Of a DNA stretch of 64,000 nt, positions 1-11,190 are shown piece by piece. The DNA is taken from positions 1,437,501 through 1,501,500 of the forward strand of contig NZ_CP045372.1 of assembly GCF_009363555.1 (NCBI RefSeq), given 5' to 3'. The DNA comes from Sulfitobacter sp. THAF37 (GTDB lineage Bacteria > Pseudomonadota > Alphaproteobacteria > Rhodobacterales > Rhodobacteraceae). Every line of letters begins with the position of its first letter. Position 1 is the first letter of the stretch. A program made the position numbers and the translations under genes. The notes under the pieces were generated by a model, which had not been told where the DNA came from, ran no database searches, and saw nothing but the letters and a program-made list of their open reading frames with translations.

Positions 1-35
1 GGAGGTCAGGAGTTCGATCCTCCTAGGCTCCACCA
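1..35 (+). tRNA. tRNA-Ala, 3' part only
   Basis: Only the T-arm, acceptor 3' strand and CCA are in the window. The T stem pairs AGGAG with CTCCT around TTCGATC, and the 3' acceptor strand AGGCTCC followed by ACCA matches alanine tRNAs. The anticodon lies outside the window, so the identity rests on acceptor sequence and position: alphaproteobacterial rRNA operons usually carry tRNA-Ile and tRNA-Ala between 16S and 23S. Confidence 0.85.
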
Positions 36-424
36 TTATTTGGTAGAACATATCTTCAAGCATTCGCGGAATGTTTGAACGTCTGTTCTGCAGACGAATT
101 GACATCGTAAAGAGAGATACAATAACAACACTGTTTGGTTGTCCCGAGTATGGGAGCGACCTCGGTTTGGTGCTTCGGGCTTTGGTCCGGAGCGAGCGTT
201 TGCAAGGCTGTTTCCTCGGCCGACCGATCGTATGCCTTCCGAAAAGAACGTGTTGTCCAAGTCAAGTACACTAACCAGAGGCATGACGCTGCACCCTGCA
301 CGGGCTGCGGCTATCAGCGTGTCTCATTGTCCAGACGACAGTCTGGGCGGGAAAGTATGCTTTTGAACCAGGATAAGGATGGTCAGTTTCTTACCAGCTT
401 CTGACCGTCGCGCGAGGCGCAAGT
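36..424 (+). other. Internal transcribed spacer between tRNA-Ala and 23S rRNA
   Basis: About 390 bases with no believable gene. Small open frames on both strands show no family resemblance. The last part runs into the left strand of the 23S processing stem. Expected to be transcribed and removed during rRNA maturation. Confidence 0.8.
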
Positions 425-443
425 CTTGCTTTTTCTGGATCAA

Positions 444-3276
<2,833 letters not shown>

Positions 3277-3363
3277 ATCCAGTAGAAGCAAGATTCTACC
3301 AATCAATCAAAAGCATACACAGACATTAGCTGTACTGACTTGGAGTTTTAGAGGATTTGTTCG

Positions 3364-3480
3364 GTTTGGTGATCATAGCACGAGCAAAACACCTGGTCCC
3401 ATCCCGAACCCAGCCGTTAAGTGCCGTAGCGCCGATGGTACTGCGTCTTAAGACGTGGGAGAGTAGGTCATCGCCAAACC
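3364..3480 (+). rRNA. rrf: 5S ribosomal RNA
   Basis: The ends pair as GGTTTGGTG with CGCCAAACC, giving about 117 bases, the usual length. The conserved core CCCATCCCGAACCC is present. Outer flanks (GAGGATTTGTT before, AACAAGTCCTC after) form a precursor stem, so the RNA is probably released from the operon transcript by double-strand cutting. Confidence 0.95.
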
Positions 3481-3536
3481 TAACAAGTCCTCTAATCCGT
3501 ATCTCTCTTCGATGTACACATATACCGACTTAGTGG

Positions 3537-3613
<77 letters not shown>

Positions 3614-3622
3614 ACTTATCCT

Positions 3623-3649
3623 GCGAAGCGCCCTCCGGGGCGCTTTCGC
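3623..3649 (+). terminator. Candidate terminator hairpin after the rRNA operon
   Basis: GCGAA-GCGCCC pairs with GGGGCGCTTTCGC (one bulge, short loop), ten bases after the tRNA. There is no T-run after it, so termination strength is uncertain. Confidence 0.45.
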
Positions 3650-3710
3650 ATGTTGGGCATTCGCCAAGCGCGGCTCTGCTAGCCGCCATCGTGGCGTCGT
3701 TGATATGCGA

Positions 3711-3967
3711 TGACCTGCTCACCTGAAAAGTCCTCGGTTTGAGGTTCCCGGCTGAAGTCGTCGATGACACAGAGGATGCAGAACCGGCGGCCATCAGCGA
3801 GCGCATGCCCGCAATCTGATCGCGGCATGGCGCGACGACTACAACCATCACCGCCCCCACTCGAGCGTCGACGGGCTCACTCCGTGGGAGTATCACCAAC
3901 GGTCAAGAGAGGACCAAACCCTGAACAGAGCTAACTGAAAAATGCGGACTCTCAGGGGAGCAGGTCA
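3711..3967 (+). mobile_element. Internally deleted IS3-family element (257 bp)
   Basis: The left end TGACCTGCTCACCTGA at 3711 and the reverse complement of the right end, TGACCTGCTCCCCTGA, match at 15 of 16 positions, with further similarity inside (AAGTCC/GAGTCC). They bracket a fragment encoding the end of an IS3-type OrfB transposase. The start of the element and nearly the whole transposase are missing, so it cannot move itself but keeps both ends that a related transposase would recognise. A clean target duplication is not evident; CGA occurs on both sides but is offset by one base. Confidence 0.7.
3810..3938 (+). pseudogene. IS3-family transposase OrfB, C-terminal remnant
   Basis: About 42 codons ending in TGA at 3936-3938 read as the typical integrase tail, including YNHHRPHSSVDGLTPWEY (positions about 3840-3895), the conserved stretch after the catalytic Glu of rve-domain transposases. 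No start codon or catalytic DDE part remains. It lies inside the element bounded by paired ends at 3711 and 3967. Confidence 0.75.
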
Positions 3968-4235
3968 ACGAAACCCAATTAATGCAACAGTCCCATGAGT
4001 TGAGAGACCGGAACGTAAGCGTGGCAAGACCATGATGCGGAAGGCCCGACTGGGGCCGGACTCCTGCAAGAAGAGCTCCCGCTCGCGATCCGGAGACGTG
4101 AATTGCGCGCGCGAGGCAGAACTTCCCTGCTGGTCGTCTTGAATTGTCGGCGCATGCACTTGCCCTGCATGTTGTAGGTCCTCGGTCGCCGACTACCGCT
4201 TGAGACAGTGGCCGCCGGCTTCACTCGACGGAATG
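3968..4235. other. Gene-free stretch right of the IS remnant
   Basis: About 270 bases with only short open frames and no recognisable protein, RNA or repeat. Probably decayed island sequence downstream of the alcohol dehydrogenase gene, which ends here on the minus strand. Confidence 0.5.
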
Positions 4236-5288
4236 TCAGTCCGGTGCCTCGACCAAAATCTTCACATGAGACTTCTCCGCGACCAGCGCCTCGAAGCCTT
4301 CGCTGACGATATCCTCAAGCGCGATGCGCTTCGTGACCAGCTGATCGGCGCAGAAGTACCCTTGGGCCATGAGCGCCATCACCGACGGATAGACATTGCG
4401 ATAGGCAATAGTGCCCTGCAACTGCCGCTCCTTAAGGACGACGGTGTTGGGTTGGAAGGAGGCCTCCTGTTCCCAGATCGAAACGATCAGAACCTGGCCC
4501 TCGTGGCGGGTCGCTTCGACGCACTGGGACAAGACCTGAGGCACGCCGGTCACTTCGAAGGCCACATGGACCCCGTCGGTGGCGGCGAGGATCTCGGCCA
4601 CCGCGTCAGTCGCCGTCGGATCGATCACCGAAGTTGCGCCGAGCTGCAGCGCCTTCTGTCGCCGGACTTCCGAGGGTTCGACCACGTGAATTTCAGAGGC
4701 GCCGGCCACACGCAGCGACTCCAACACCAGAAGGCCGATCGGACCGGCGCCGAAGACGGCGGCCTTGTCACCGGCCTTGATCTTCGACAGGCGTACGGCA
4801 TGCAGGGCCACCGCCGCGGGTTCGACCAGCGCGCCCTGTTCCATCGAGAGCGAGTCCGGCATCTTGTGGACCATTCGGGCGGGCACAACGCTGTGGGCGG
4901 CAAACCCGCCGTGGCCGCCGGAGAGGCCGACGAAACCGAGGCTGTCGCACAGGTTGTACTTGCCTTCGAGGCAGGCCGGGCATTCGCCGCAGGCAAAGAT
5001 GGGCTCGATTGCGACACGGTCTCCGACCGAAAGCCCGGTGACGCCTTCGCCCAGCTCGGCCACCGTGCCACAGTATTCGTGGCCCATGGTAATCGGCGCC
5101 TTGTCGTGGCTCAGGGGGTGATCCTCATCGACGGGGATGAAGATCGGCCCGGCCAGGTATTCATGCAGGTCACTGCCGCAAATTCCGGTCCAGGCGACCT
5201 TTACTTTTATCTCGCCCGCGCCGGGCGCAGGCTCTTCCACATCTTCGACGCGGATATCTTTGACGCCGTGCCAACGTGCTGCTTTCAT
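4236..5288 (-). CDS. Zinc-dependent alcohol dehydrogenase, 2,3-butanediol dehydrogenase-like
   Basis: 350 residues, a medium-chain dehydrogenase/reductase that would oxidise a secondary alcohol or diol with NAD(P). Visible: catalytic zinc ligands in GICGSD (Cys37) and GHE (70-71), the structural zinc cysteines 100, 103, 106 and 114 (CGECPACLEGKYNLC), and the nucleotide-binding GAGPIG at 180-185. The insertion between residues 45 and 65 and the overall sequence resemble BdhA-type (R,R)-butanediol dehydrogenases. The ATG at 5288 is preceded by AAGAGGA. It is the last gene of a minus-strand cluster, 26 bases after the SDR gene. The exact substrate cannot be fixed from sequence. Confidence 0.85.
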   Translation of the reverse strand: MKAARWHGVKDIRVEDVEEPAPGAGEIKVKVAWTGICGSDLHEYLAGPIFIPVDEDHPLSHDKAPITMGHEYCGTVAELGEGVTGLSVGDRVAIEPIFACGECPACLEGKYNLCDSLGFVGLSGGHGGFAAHSVVPARMVHKMPDSLSMEQGALVEPAAVALHAVRLSKIKAGDKAAVFGAGPIGLLVLESLRVAGASEIHVVEPSEVRRQKALQLGATSVIDPTATDAVAEILAATDGVHVAFEVTGVPQVLSQCVEATRHEGQVLIVSIWEQEASFQPNTVVLKERQLQGTIAYRNVYPSVMALMAQGYFCADQLVTKRIALEDIVSEGFEALVAEKSHVKILVEAPD

Positions 5289-5314
5289 GGTCGTATTCCT
5301 CTTCAATTGGTAAC

Positions 5315-6088
5315 TCAGCGATAGACCATGCCGCCGTCGATCAGGATCGACTGTCCGGTCATGTAGTCGCTGTCCGGCCCCGCGAGATAGGAGACGAGGC
5401 TGGCCACGTCCTGCGGGGTCTGTGCGCGCCCGAGGGCAATGGAACCCACGAATGTATCGAAGGTCTCGCCCTTCGCGGCGCCGGTGAGTTCGGCGAAGCG
5501 CGCGTCGATCTCGGTCCACATGTCGGTGCCCACGACACCGGGGCAGTAGGCGTTGACGGTGATGCCGTCGGCGGCGAATTCCTTTGCCGCGACCTGGGTG
5601 AGCGCGCGCACGGCGAACTTGGTCGAGCAATAGGCCCCGAGCATGGGGTAGCCCTCATGCCCCGCGATGGAGGCGGCGGAGATGATCTTGCCTTTGGTGC
5701 CATCCTTCCTGAACCGCGCGGCGGCGGCCTGGATGCCCCAGAGCACCCCTTTCACGTTCACCGCGAAGACCTTGTCCATCTCGGCTTCGGTGATCTCGGC
5801 AATGGGCTGCACCTGCGCGATGCCTGCGTTGTTCACCATGATATCGAACCCGCCCAGCTGATCTGCCGTGCTGTCGATGGCCTCGATCACCTGCTGACGG
5901 TCGGTCACGTCGGCGGCGATGGTGATGACCTTGCCGTCGCTGAACCGGCCCGCCGCCTCGGCGAGTTGCCCGGTGTCGAGATCAACCAGGGCGATGCGGG
6001 CGCCGTCGGCGGCCAGGCGCTCGGCGATGCCGAGCCCGATGCCCCGCGCGCCGCCGGTGACGAGCGCGATTTTTCCGTTGAGAGACAT
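5315..6088 (-). CDS. Short-chain dehydrogenase/reductase, acetoin/diacetyl reductase-like
   Basis: 257 residues, classical [11 protein letters not shown] (11-18) binds NAD(P), NNAG is at 86-89, and the catalytic Ser140, Tyr153 and Lys157 (YCSTK) are intact; D36 at the end of beta-2 favours NAD(H). Resemblance is to acetoin reductases/meso-butanediol dehydrogenases, fitting the adjacent alcohol dehydrogenase. The ATG at 6088 follows GGAG at good spacing; an upstream in-frame extension has no ribosome site. Two strong hairpins separate it from the monooxygenase gene upstream. Confidence 0.85.
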   Translation of the reverse strand: MSLNGKIALVTGGARGIGLGIAERLAADGARIALVDLDTGQLAEAAGRFSDGKVITIAADVTDRQQVIEAIDSTADQLGGFDIMVNNAGIAQVQPIAEITEAEMDKVFAVNVKGVLWGIQAAAARFRKDGTKGKIISAASIAGHEGYPMLGAYCSTKFAVRALTQVAAKEFAADGITVNAYCPGVVGTDMWTEIDARFAELTGAAKGETFDTFVGSIALGRAQTPQDVASLVSYLAGPDSDYMTGQSILIDGGMVYR

Positions 6089-6119
6089 TGTTCTGCTCCT
6101 TTGAAACTCTGGAAAACAT

Positions 6120-6153
6120 GCGCGCACCCGGTTAGGGAGGACCGGGTGCGCGC
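6120..6153 (-). terminator. Intercistronic hairpin, possible partial terminator
   Basis: CGCGCACCCGGT (6121-6132) pairs perfectly with ACCGGGTGCGCG (6141-6152) around an 8-base loop; G6120-C6153 extends it. On the minus strand the stem is followed by CATGTTTTCC, a weak T-run. A second hairpin (GGTGCATCA/TGATGCACC, 6156-6180) includes the stop codon of the monooxygenase. Either partial termination or mRNA end protection would uncouple expression of the upstream and downstream genes. Confidence 0.5.
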
Positions 6154-6161
6154 GCGGTGCA

Positions 6162-7961
6162 TCACGACAGGTGATGCACCTCCTGCAGGCCGTAGACGGG
6201 GGTTTCCAAACCTTCCATCCGGGCCTTCAATTGTAGCGCCAGGTACAGCGAGTAATGCCGCGACTGGTGCAGGTTGCCGCCGTGGAACCAGAGGTTTTCC
6301 TGCTGGGTCGGCTTCCACATGTTGCGCTGCTCGCCCTCCCAGGGGCCGGGGTCCTTGGTGGTGTCGGAGCCCAGCCCCCAGACCTTGCCCACCTTGTCGG
6401 CCACGTCTTGGCTGATGAGGTCTGCGGCCCAGCCGTTCATCGAGCCATAGCCGGTGGCCATCACCACCAGGTCCGCGTCCAGGTGTGTGCCGTCGGCCAG
6501 CACCACGCCGGTTTCGTCAAAATGATCGACCTGGCCTTTCATCAGCTTCACCTCGCCGTCGATGATGAGCTGGCTCGCGCCCACATCGATGTAATAGCCC
6601 GAGCCGCGCCGCAGGTACTTCATGAACAGGCCCGATCCGTCGTCGCCCCAGTCGAGGTCAAATCCGGCCTTCTCGAGCCCGGCGTAGAACTCGGCGTCGC
6701 GATCGCGCATCTGGTCGTAAAGCGGGATCTGAAACTCGTGCATGATCCGGTAGGGCAGGGAAGCGAAGACCATGTCGGCCTTCTCGGTCGTCATGCCATT
6801 TGCCACCGCTTCCTCGGAGTAGAGCGCGCCGAGGCCGATCTCCATCAGCGTGTCCGAGCGCACGATGTGGGTGCTGCTGCGTTGCACCATCGTCACATCG
6901 GCGTCCGCCTCCCAGAGCGCGGCGCAGATGTCATGCGCCGAGTTGTTGGAGCCGACGACCACCACCTTCTTGCCGGCCCACGCGTCCGGCCCCTCGTGCT
7001 GCGAGCTGTGCTGGATGGTGCCCTTGAAGCTCTCCATACCCGGAAACTTCGGCATGTTCGCCTTGCCCGACATGCCGGTGGCCAGCACCAGCTGGGTGGG
7101 GCGCAGCACCACCTCCTCGCCGTCGCGGTTGACCTTCACCTCCCATGTGCCGCTGGCCTCGTCGTAACTGGCCTTCTGCACCTCGGACCGGGTCCAATAG
7201 TTGATCTCCATGACCTTGGTATACATCTCCAGCCAGTCGCCCACCTTGTCCTTGGGCGTGAAGACCGGCCAGTTGTCGGGGAACTTGATGTAGGGCAGGT
7301 GGTCGTACCAGATCGGATCGTGCAGGCAGAGCGACTTGTAGCGCGAACGCCATTGGTCGCCAGGACGGTCGTGCTTGTCGAGCACAATGGTCGGCACCCC
7401 GAGCTGGCGCAGCCGCGCGCCCAGCGCGATGCCGCCCTGGCCGCCGCCGACGACGACGGTGTAGGGCTGTTCTGTATGGCCGAGATCGGCAGCTTCCGCC
7501 TCGCGATTTTCTTTCCACGACTTGCGGTTCCTCGCAGCGCCGTGTTCGGCCCCCATCGGGCGCCGTTTGCCCCGATTTTCCTCGAAGCCCTTTAGCTCCT
7601 GCATCGCGGTGAGCAGCGTCCAGATGCGGCCGTCCTTCAACCGCATCAGCCCCCAGCCCCGTCCGACAGCCGTTTCGAATGTGATCCAGGCAGTGATGAC
7701 GCCGCCATCCTCTTCGGGCAACTCGCCCTCCTGAATGGCAAAGCTGCCCGGTTTTGTGTGCTTGAGCTGCGCCGCGAGCATGTTCTGCACTTCGGCTGGC
7801 CCCTCCACGGTCTTCAGGTTCCAAGTCACGGCAACCAGGTCGCGCCAGTAGCTGTCGGTCGCAAAAAGGGCGCTGGCGGCCTGGGCGTCCTCCTCCTCCA
7901 AGGCGGCGTTCAGGCTATTGAGCATGTCCTGCACCTCGGCAGTGACGGTCGAGTCGAGCAT
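6162..7961 (-). CDS. Flavin-containing monooxygenase with N-terminal NTF2/SnoaL-like domain
   Basis: 599 residues. Residues 1 to about 125 look like a SnoaL/NTF2-like alpha-beta domain; after a charged linker the rest is a two-dinucleotide-binding-domain flavoprotein (CzcO/FMO class). GGGQGG near 172-177 binds [14 protein letters not shown] near 310 resembles the FxGxxxHxxx signature of class B flavin monooxygenases, VGSNNSAHD near 337 is the NADPH Rossmann loop, and [10 protein letters not shown] is the C-terminal ATG motif. It would hydroxylate or Baeyer-Villiger-oxidise an organic substrate, possibly a ketone made by the downstream dehydrogenases. The ATG at 7961 has a very strong GAGGAGG site. 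Located between the regulator and the SDR gene, all on the minus strand. Confidence 0.85.
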   Translation of the reverse strand: MLDSTVTAEVQDMLNSLNAALEEEDAQAASALFATDSYWRDLVAVTWNLKTVEGPAEVQNMLAAQLKHTKPGSFAIQEGELPEEDGGVITAWITFETAVGRGWGLMRLKDGRIWTLLTAMQELKGFEENRGKRRPMGAEHGAARNRKSWKENREAEAADLGHTEQPYTVVVGGGQGGIALGARLRQLGVPTIVLDKHDRPGDQWRSRYKSLCLHDPIWYDHLPYIKFPDNWPVFTPKDKVGDWLEMYTKVMEINYWTRSEVQKASYDEASGTWEVKVNRDGEEVVLRPTQLVLATGMSGKANMPKFPGMESFKGTIQHSSQHEGPDAWAGKKVVVVGSNNSAHDICAALWEADADVTMVQRSSTHIVRSDTLMEIGLGALYSEEAVANGMTTEKADMVFASLPYRIMHEFQIPLYDQMRDRDAEFYAGLEKAGFDLDWGDDGSGLFMKYLRRGSGYYIDVGASQLIIDGEVKLMKGQVDHFDETGVVLADGTHLDADLVVMATGYGSMNGWAADLISQDVADKVGKVWGLGSDTTKDPGPWEGEQRNMWKPTQQENLWFHGGNLHQSRHYSLYLALQLKARMEGLETPVYGLQEVHHLS

Positions 7962-8074
7962 TGCGTATCCTCCTCATAGGCAATGTGATGAGGAGTGTGT
8001 AGCGAGCCAGCATGCCCGCCGGCCACGACGATCTGGCGATTTTCAGTGTCTTTGAGCTTGCGGCAGTGCAGCAT

Positions 8075-8088
8075 GTTGCAAACGCAAC
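8075..8088 (-). promoter_or_regulatory. Candidate operator upstream of the monooxygenase gene
   Basis: Inverted repeat GTTGC-AAAC-GCAAC in the 140-base gap between the regulator and monooxygenase genes, with a further GCGCAACG at 8092-8099. The Fis-type helix-turn-helix of the neighbouring regulator would bind such a dyad. No convincing -24/-12 sigma-54 promoter is visible in the gap. Confidence 0.35.
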
Positions 8089-8101
8089 GCCGCGCAACGG
8101 T

Positions 8102-9841
8102 TCAGCCGGGCGCGCGCAACCCTTCCTTGCGGACGCGTCGCAGAACGGTCGAACGGTTCACGCCCAACCTGCGGGCGGCGCGGGCCATGTTCCAATTGCA
8201 GGCGTCGAGCACTGCCTCAAGGTCCGGCTCCGCTTCCGAGGGCCGTGGCGGCGCGGGCAGATCAGGCAGGTCGATGACGGTGCCTTCCGCCATCGCGCAG
8301 GCCACGTCGAGCACATGTCCCAGCTCGCGCAGATTGCCGGGCCAGTCACGGGCCATCAGCTCGGCGCGGGCCGAAGGCGTGAGCCGTTTCTCGCTGCCTG
8401 AACTCCGCCGCAGCAGCCGCTCGATCAGCCAGCCGAGATCCTGCCGCTCGCGCAGAGGCGGAAGCTCGACAACGGCCCCGGCGAGTCGGTGATAGAGCGC
8501 GCTTGGCAGGGACTCGTGCGACATAAGGGCACTCGGGGTCAGGCTGCTCGTGCTGATCGGGCGCAACTCGGGGTGCGAATCCAGAAGCCCGGGCAAGGCG
8601 CGGGCCGCACTGTCAGAAAGATCCTCGATGCGTCGCAACAGAAGCGTCGCCTTGCCGGGCTGCGACCTGATGAGCCGCGCAATCTCGCCCGCCTCCGTGC
8701 CGGCACAATCCACGGTCAGAAAACCCGCGCGTCGGGAGGCCATGTGCAGTGCGCGGGCCAGCTTCGATTTGCCGCTGCCACTCTCGCCGCTGACCACGAC
8801 CGGGACGGATGTGGTTGCCAGACGCTCCGCCCGAGACAGGAGACGCTCCATACCGGGATCGCTGCCCGCCAAGGCGGTCAGGACACCGGTGCCGGGACGT
8901 GTGACCATCGCCCTCTGTGGGGCGCGCGGGGCCTGTGGCGCGATGGCGTGACCGAAGACCGCACCGCCATCGCCCAAGGGGACCACTCGGTCCTCGGTCG
9001 GGCGGTCACGCATGAGATCGGGAAGATCGTCGACGCTGATCCCGAGCAGACTGTCGATCCTCTCTCCGATCAGGTTTCCCTTGCGCGAGAGCATCCGCTT
9101 GGCCGCGTGGGTCGCCCCGATCACCAGGCCCGACCCGTCGAGAGCGACCGCGCCTTCCGGGTCAACGTCGAGAAACTCCGGACTGGACGAAAACCGCAGA
9201 ACCCATTCGCGGCGGCTCGCGGCCATCAAATTCGCCATCTCGACCCGCCGCGCGGCCGCCGTCACAAGCGACATGGCGAGGTTCTGGCTACTTTTCGGCG
9301 ACGGTGAGCGCAGCAACGAGATGTCGAGCACAGCGGCCATCTGACCGAGGCTGTCGTAGATCGGCGCGGAGGTGCATGAGAGTGCAGTATGTGCATTGCC
9401 GAAGTGATCGTCCTGATGAACCGTGACCGGCTCGCCCGTCACGATGCAGGCGCCCACACCGCATGTTCCGGCAAGGTCTTCGGACCAGTTCGACCCGAGG
9501 TACAGGCCGGCCCCGCGCAGTTCATCGGCGAAGAGACTGTCGCCGAAGTAGTCGACGCAGACGCCTTTGGCATCCGTCAGCAGCAGCACGTAATTCTGGC
9601 CCGCGACCTGTCGGAAAAGGTTTTGCAGGCTGGCACGGGCCGCGCCGATCATCCACTCGGCCTGGTCGCGATGGGTCCGGAGTTCGGCATCGGTGACGAT
9701 GTGCGCGGGCTCGGCGCGGGCGGGATCCATGCCGTAGAGCTCGACGCAGCGCCGCCAGGACGCATCGACATAACTGTCGCGCCCGGTAGCCCTGCCATCC
9801 AGAACCTGTGCGATTTCCTCGACGTGATGTCGCTCGAACAT
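8102..9841 (-). CDS. AcoR-like GAF/AAA/Fis transcriptional regulator with degenerate AAA+ domain
   Basis: 579 residues from the ATG at 9841, chosen because GGGAG lies nine bases before it; a GTG at 9886 would add 15 residues but has a poor site. Order: N-terminal and GAF sensor region (about 50-200), AAA+ domain (about 310-490) with Walker A GESGSGKS, and a C-terminal Fis-type helix-turn-helix (NWNMARAARRLGVNRSTVLRR). The AAA+ domain is shortened: the GAFTGA loop that contacts sigma-54 is absent and Walker B reads LLLRRIED instead of LFLDEI. It probably controls the downstream genes, but as a sigma-54-independent factor. Canonical AcoR proteins activate acetoin catabolism. Confidence 0.88.
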   Translation of the reverse strand: MFERHHVEEIAQVLDGRATGRDSYVDASWRRCVELYGMDPARAEPAHIVTDAELRTHRDQAEWMIGAARASLQNLFRQVAGQNYVLLLTDAKGVCVDYFGDSLFADELRGAGLYLGSNWSEDLAGTCGVGACIVTGEPVTVHQDDHFGNAHTALSCTSAPIYDSLGQMAAVLDISLLRSPSPKSSQNLAMSLVTAAARRVEMANLMAASRREWVLRFSSSPEFLDVDPEGAVALDGSGLVIGATHAAKRMLSRKGNLIGERIDSLLGISVDDLPDLMRDRPTEDRVVPLGDGGAVFGHAIAPQAPRAPQRAMVTRPGTGVLTALAGSDPGMERLLSRAERLATTSVPVVVSGESGSGKSKLARALHMASRRAGFLTVDCAGTEAGEIARLIRSQPGKATLLLRRIEDLSDSAARALPGLLDSHPELRPISTSSLTPSALMSHESLPSALYHRLAGAVVELPPLRERQDLGWLIERLLRRSSGSEKRLTPSARAELMARDWPGNLRELGHVLDVACAMAEGTVIDLPDLPAPPRPSEAEPDLEAVLDACNWNMARAARRLGVNRSTVLRRVRKEGLRAPG

Positions 9842-10635
9842 CAAAACGTTCTCCCGATGCTGAGTATACACCCGAACCATGCTCACCCAATGGTAGACTT
9901 TGGTCTGAGGCCCTGGTCACTTCACGCCCCTGACGAAATGCGCGTCGTTATTGTCGTTCGGCCCAATCGCGCGGCCACGACGACCCGTCTTCGGCGTGCA
10001 ACGCTCCTCCGGGTCCCGCTAACCTGATCCGGTTGCCAGCTTGTCGCCCGGCAAAAGAGCGCCAGCGACGGAAATGAGCGAACGGTGTTTGTCCCAACCG
10101 CCCGTACCGGGCTGTCAAAAGGTCGACTCTGACGCGCCTCTCAGTCCGGCTCATTCCAACGACTGGATAACAGGGACGCCCCAGGATGAAAGCCGCCTCA
10201 TCTAATATTCGAATGTCGCGCCTGACAATCAGTGCGGACCTTGGTGACCGTTCTGCGAACAGCTCAAGTGCCCACTTCCCGGACTGATGGCTCGAAATCG
10301 ACGCTACATGTTGCCGCCAATGGCGGGTTTAGGGAAGCTGCGACGCAGCAATAGGCAGCTTGGCGGATGTTCGCTAAGGGCCGAAAGCTACCTACATTTG
10401 AAATATTGCGGGTAATATCGTGCAATCCGAAATTCGTTCAAATCCTTGAAGTTGTGTCCAAATCGCCCTCCCGCAACCAAGTCCCCCCTTTTTTCTCGTT
10501 TTGGTGCAGTTCGCGACCTTTCTCGTGCGAGACCCAATCACTTTGTGCTCTCCTGCACCAACGCCCTGCGTTCCGGACCCTCGCGCCGGGGCAATTTTCG
10601 GCCTACCTTTACCGCAAGACAGGAAAGGAAGCCGC
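9842..10635. other. Intergenic region containing the right island boundary
   Basis: About 790 bases without a convincing gene. Short open frames show no family resemblance and no ribosome sites. It contains the tRNA-fMet-like attachment remnant (10455-10479), then a C/T-rich tract, and the presumed promoter of the VOC gene. The part left of 10479 probably belongs to the island. Confidence 0.55.
10455..10479 (+). repeat. Partial copy of the tRNA-fMet 3' end (candidate attR)
   Basis: Aligned without gaps, 20 of 25 bases equal the tRNA-fMet 3' end (3589-3613), including 12 consecutive bases CTCCCGCAACCA; one further base after the CCA also matches. No cloverleaf can be built upstream of it. A GTTCAAATCCT copy of the T-loop also occurs at 10437-10447. 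Such duplicated tRNA ends mark integration of islands by tyrosine recombinases. Confidence 0.6.
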
Positions 10636-11109
10636 ATGCCGGATCACGCCACCATTGGTCACGTTCACCTTCGCGTCAGCGATTTGGACAGGGCGATCTC
10701 GTTCTATCGTGATATTCTGGGGTTCGAAGTGACCCAGAAATTCGGGAACCAGGCCGCTTTTCTGTCCGCGGGGGGCTACCACCATCATATCGGCCTGAAC
10801 ACTTGGGAAAGCCGGGGAGGATCTGCTCCTCCGCCGGGGCATACCGGCTTGTATCATGCAGCCTTCCTTTATCCGGACCGACAAAGCCTTGCGACGGTTC
10901 TGAAACGCATCGTCGCTGCCGGTATCCCCCTCGACGGCGCGGCGGATCACGGCGTAAGCGAAGCCGTCTATCTTCGTGATCCGGATGACAACGGGGTCGA
11001 GATCTATCGCGACCGCCCGGCTGCGGACTGGCCGAAAGACCCGGAGGGCAATCTCAGGATGGTGAATGATCATCTGGACCTGACGGCCCTGCTGAACGAG
11101 GCTCCATAG
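10636..11109 (+). CDS. VOC-family (glyoxalase/catechol dioxygenase-like) protein
   Basis: 157 residues with two beta-alpha-beta-beta-beta VOC modules. The first starts IGHVHLRVSDLDRAISFYRDILGF; the second module has LYHAAF and ends DPDDNGVEIYRD. The likely metal ligands are His10, the His of LYHAAF and the Glu of VEIYRD. It resembles single-chain extradiol dioxygenase-like proteins of about 155 residues rather than glyoxalase I. AGGAAAGGAAG precedes the ATG; longer in-frame starts run into a region without coding character. It starts a plus-strand run continuing with the amidohydrolase gene. Substrate unknown. Confidence 0.8.
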   Translation: MPDHATIGHVHLRVSDLDRAISFYRDILGFEVTQKFGNQAAFLSAGGYHHHIGLNTWESRGGSAPPPGHTGLYHAAFLYPDRQSLATVLKRIVAAGIPLDGAADHGVSEAVYLRDPDDNGVEIYRDRPAADWPKDPEGNLRMVNDHLDLTALLNEAP

Positions 11110-11190
11110 CGGGGCCGATTCCGCGACCGCGATGGACAATTCCCGGCGGCTCCTTCAGGTTCTGCGCGAAACGTCAGAGGGAGGCACATC

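Noticed and set aside
4200..5324. Plus-strand 374-codon frame opposite the alcohol dehydrogenase
   Set aside because: Antisense shadow of a high-G+C gene; the minus-strand protein has all zinc and nucleotide motifs.
7962..8101. Sigma-54 promoter (TGGC...TGC) before the monooxygenase
   Set aside because: The GG-to-GC spacing is one base too long and the flanks do not fit; the regulator also lacks GAFTGA.
9948..10154. Minus-strand 68-codon frame in the island right end
   Set aside because: No ribosome site, Arg-rich composition typical of non-coding high-G+C DNA, no recognisable family.
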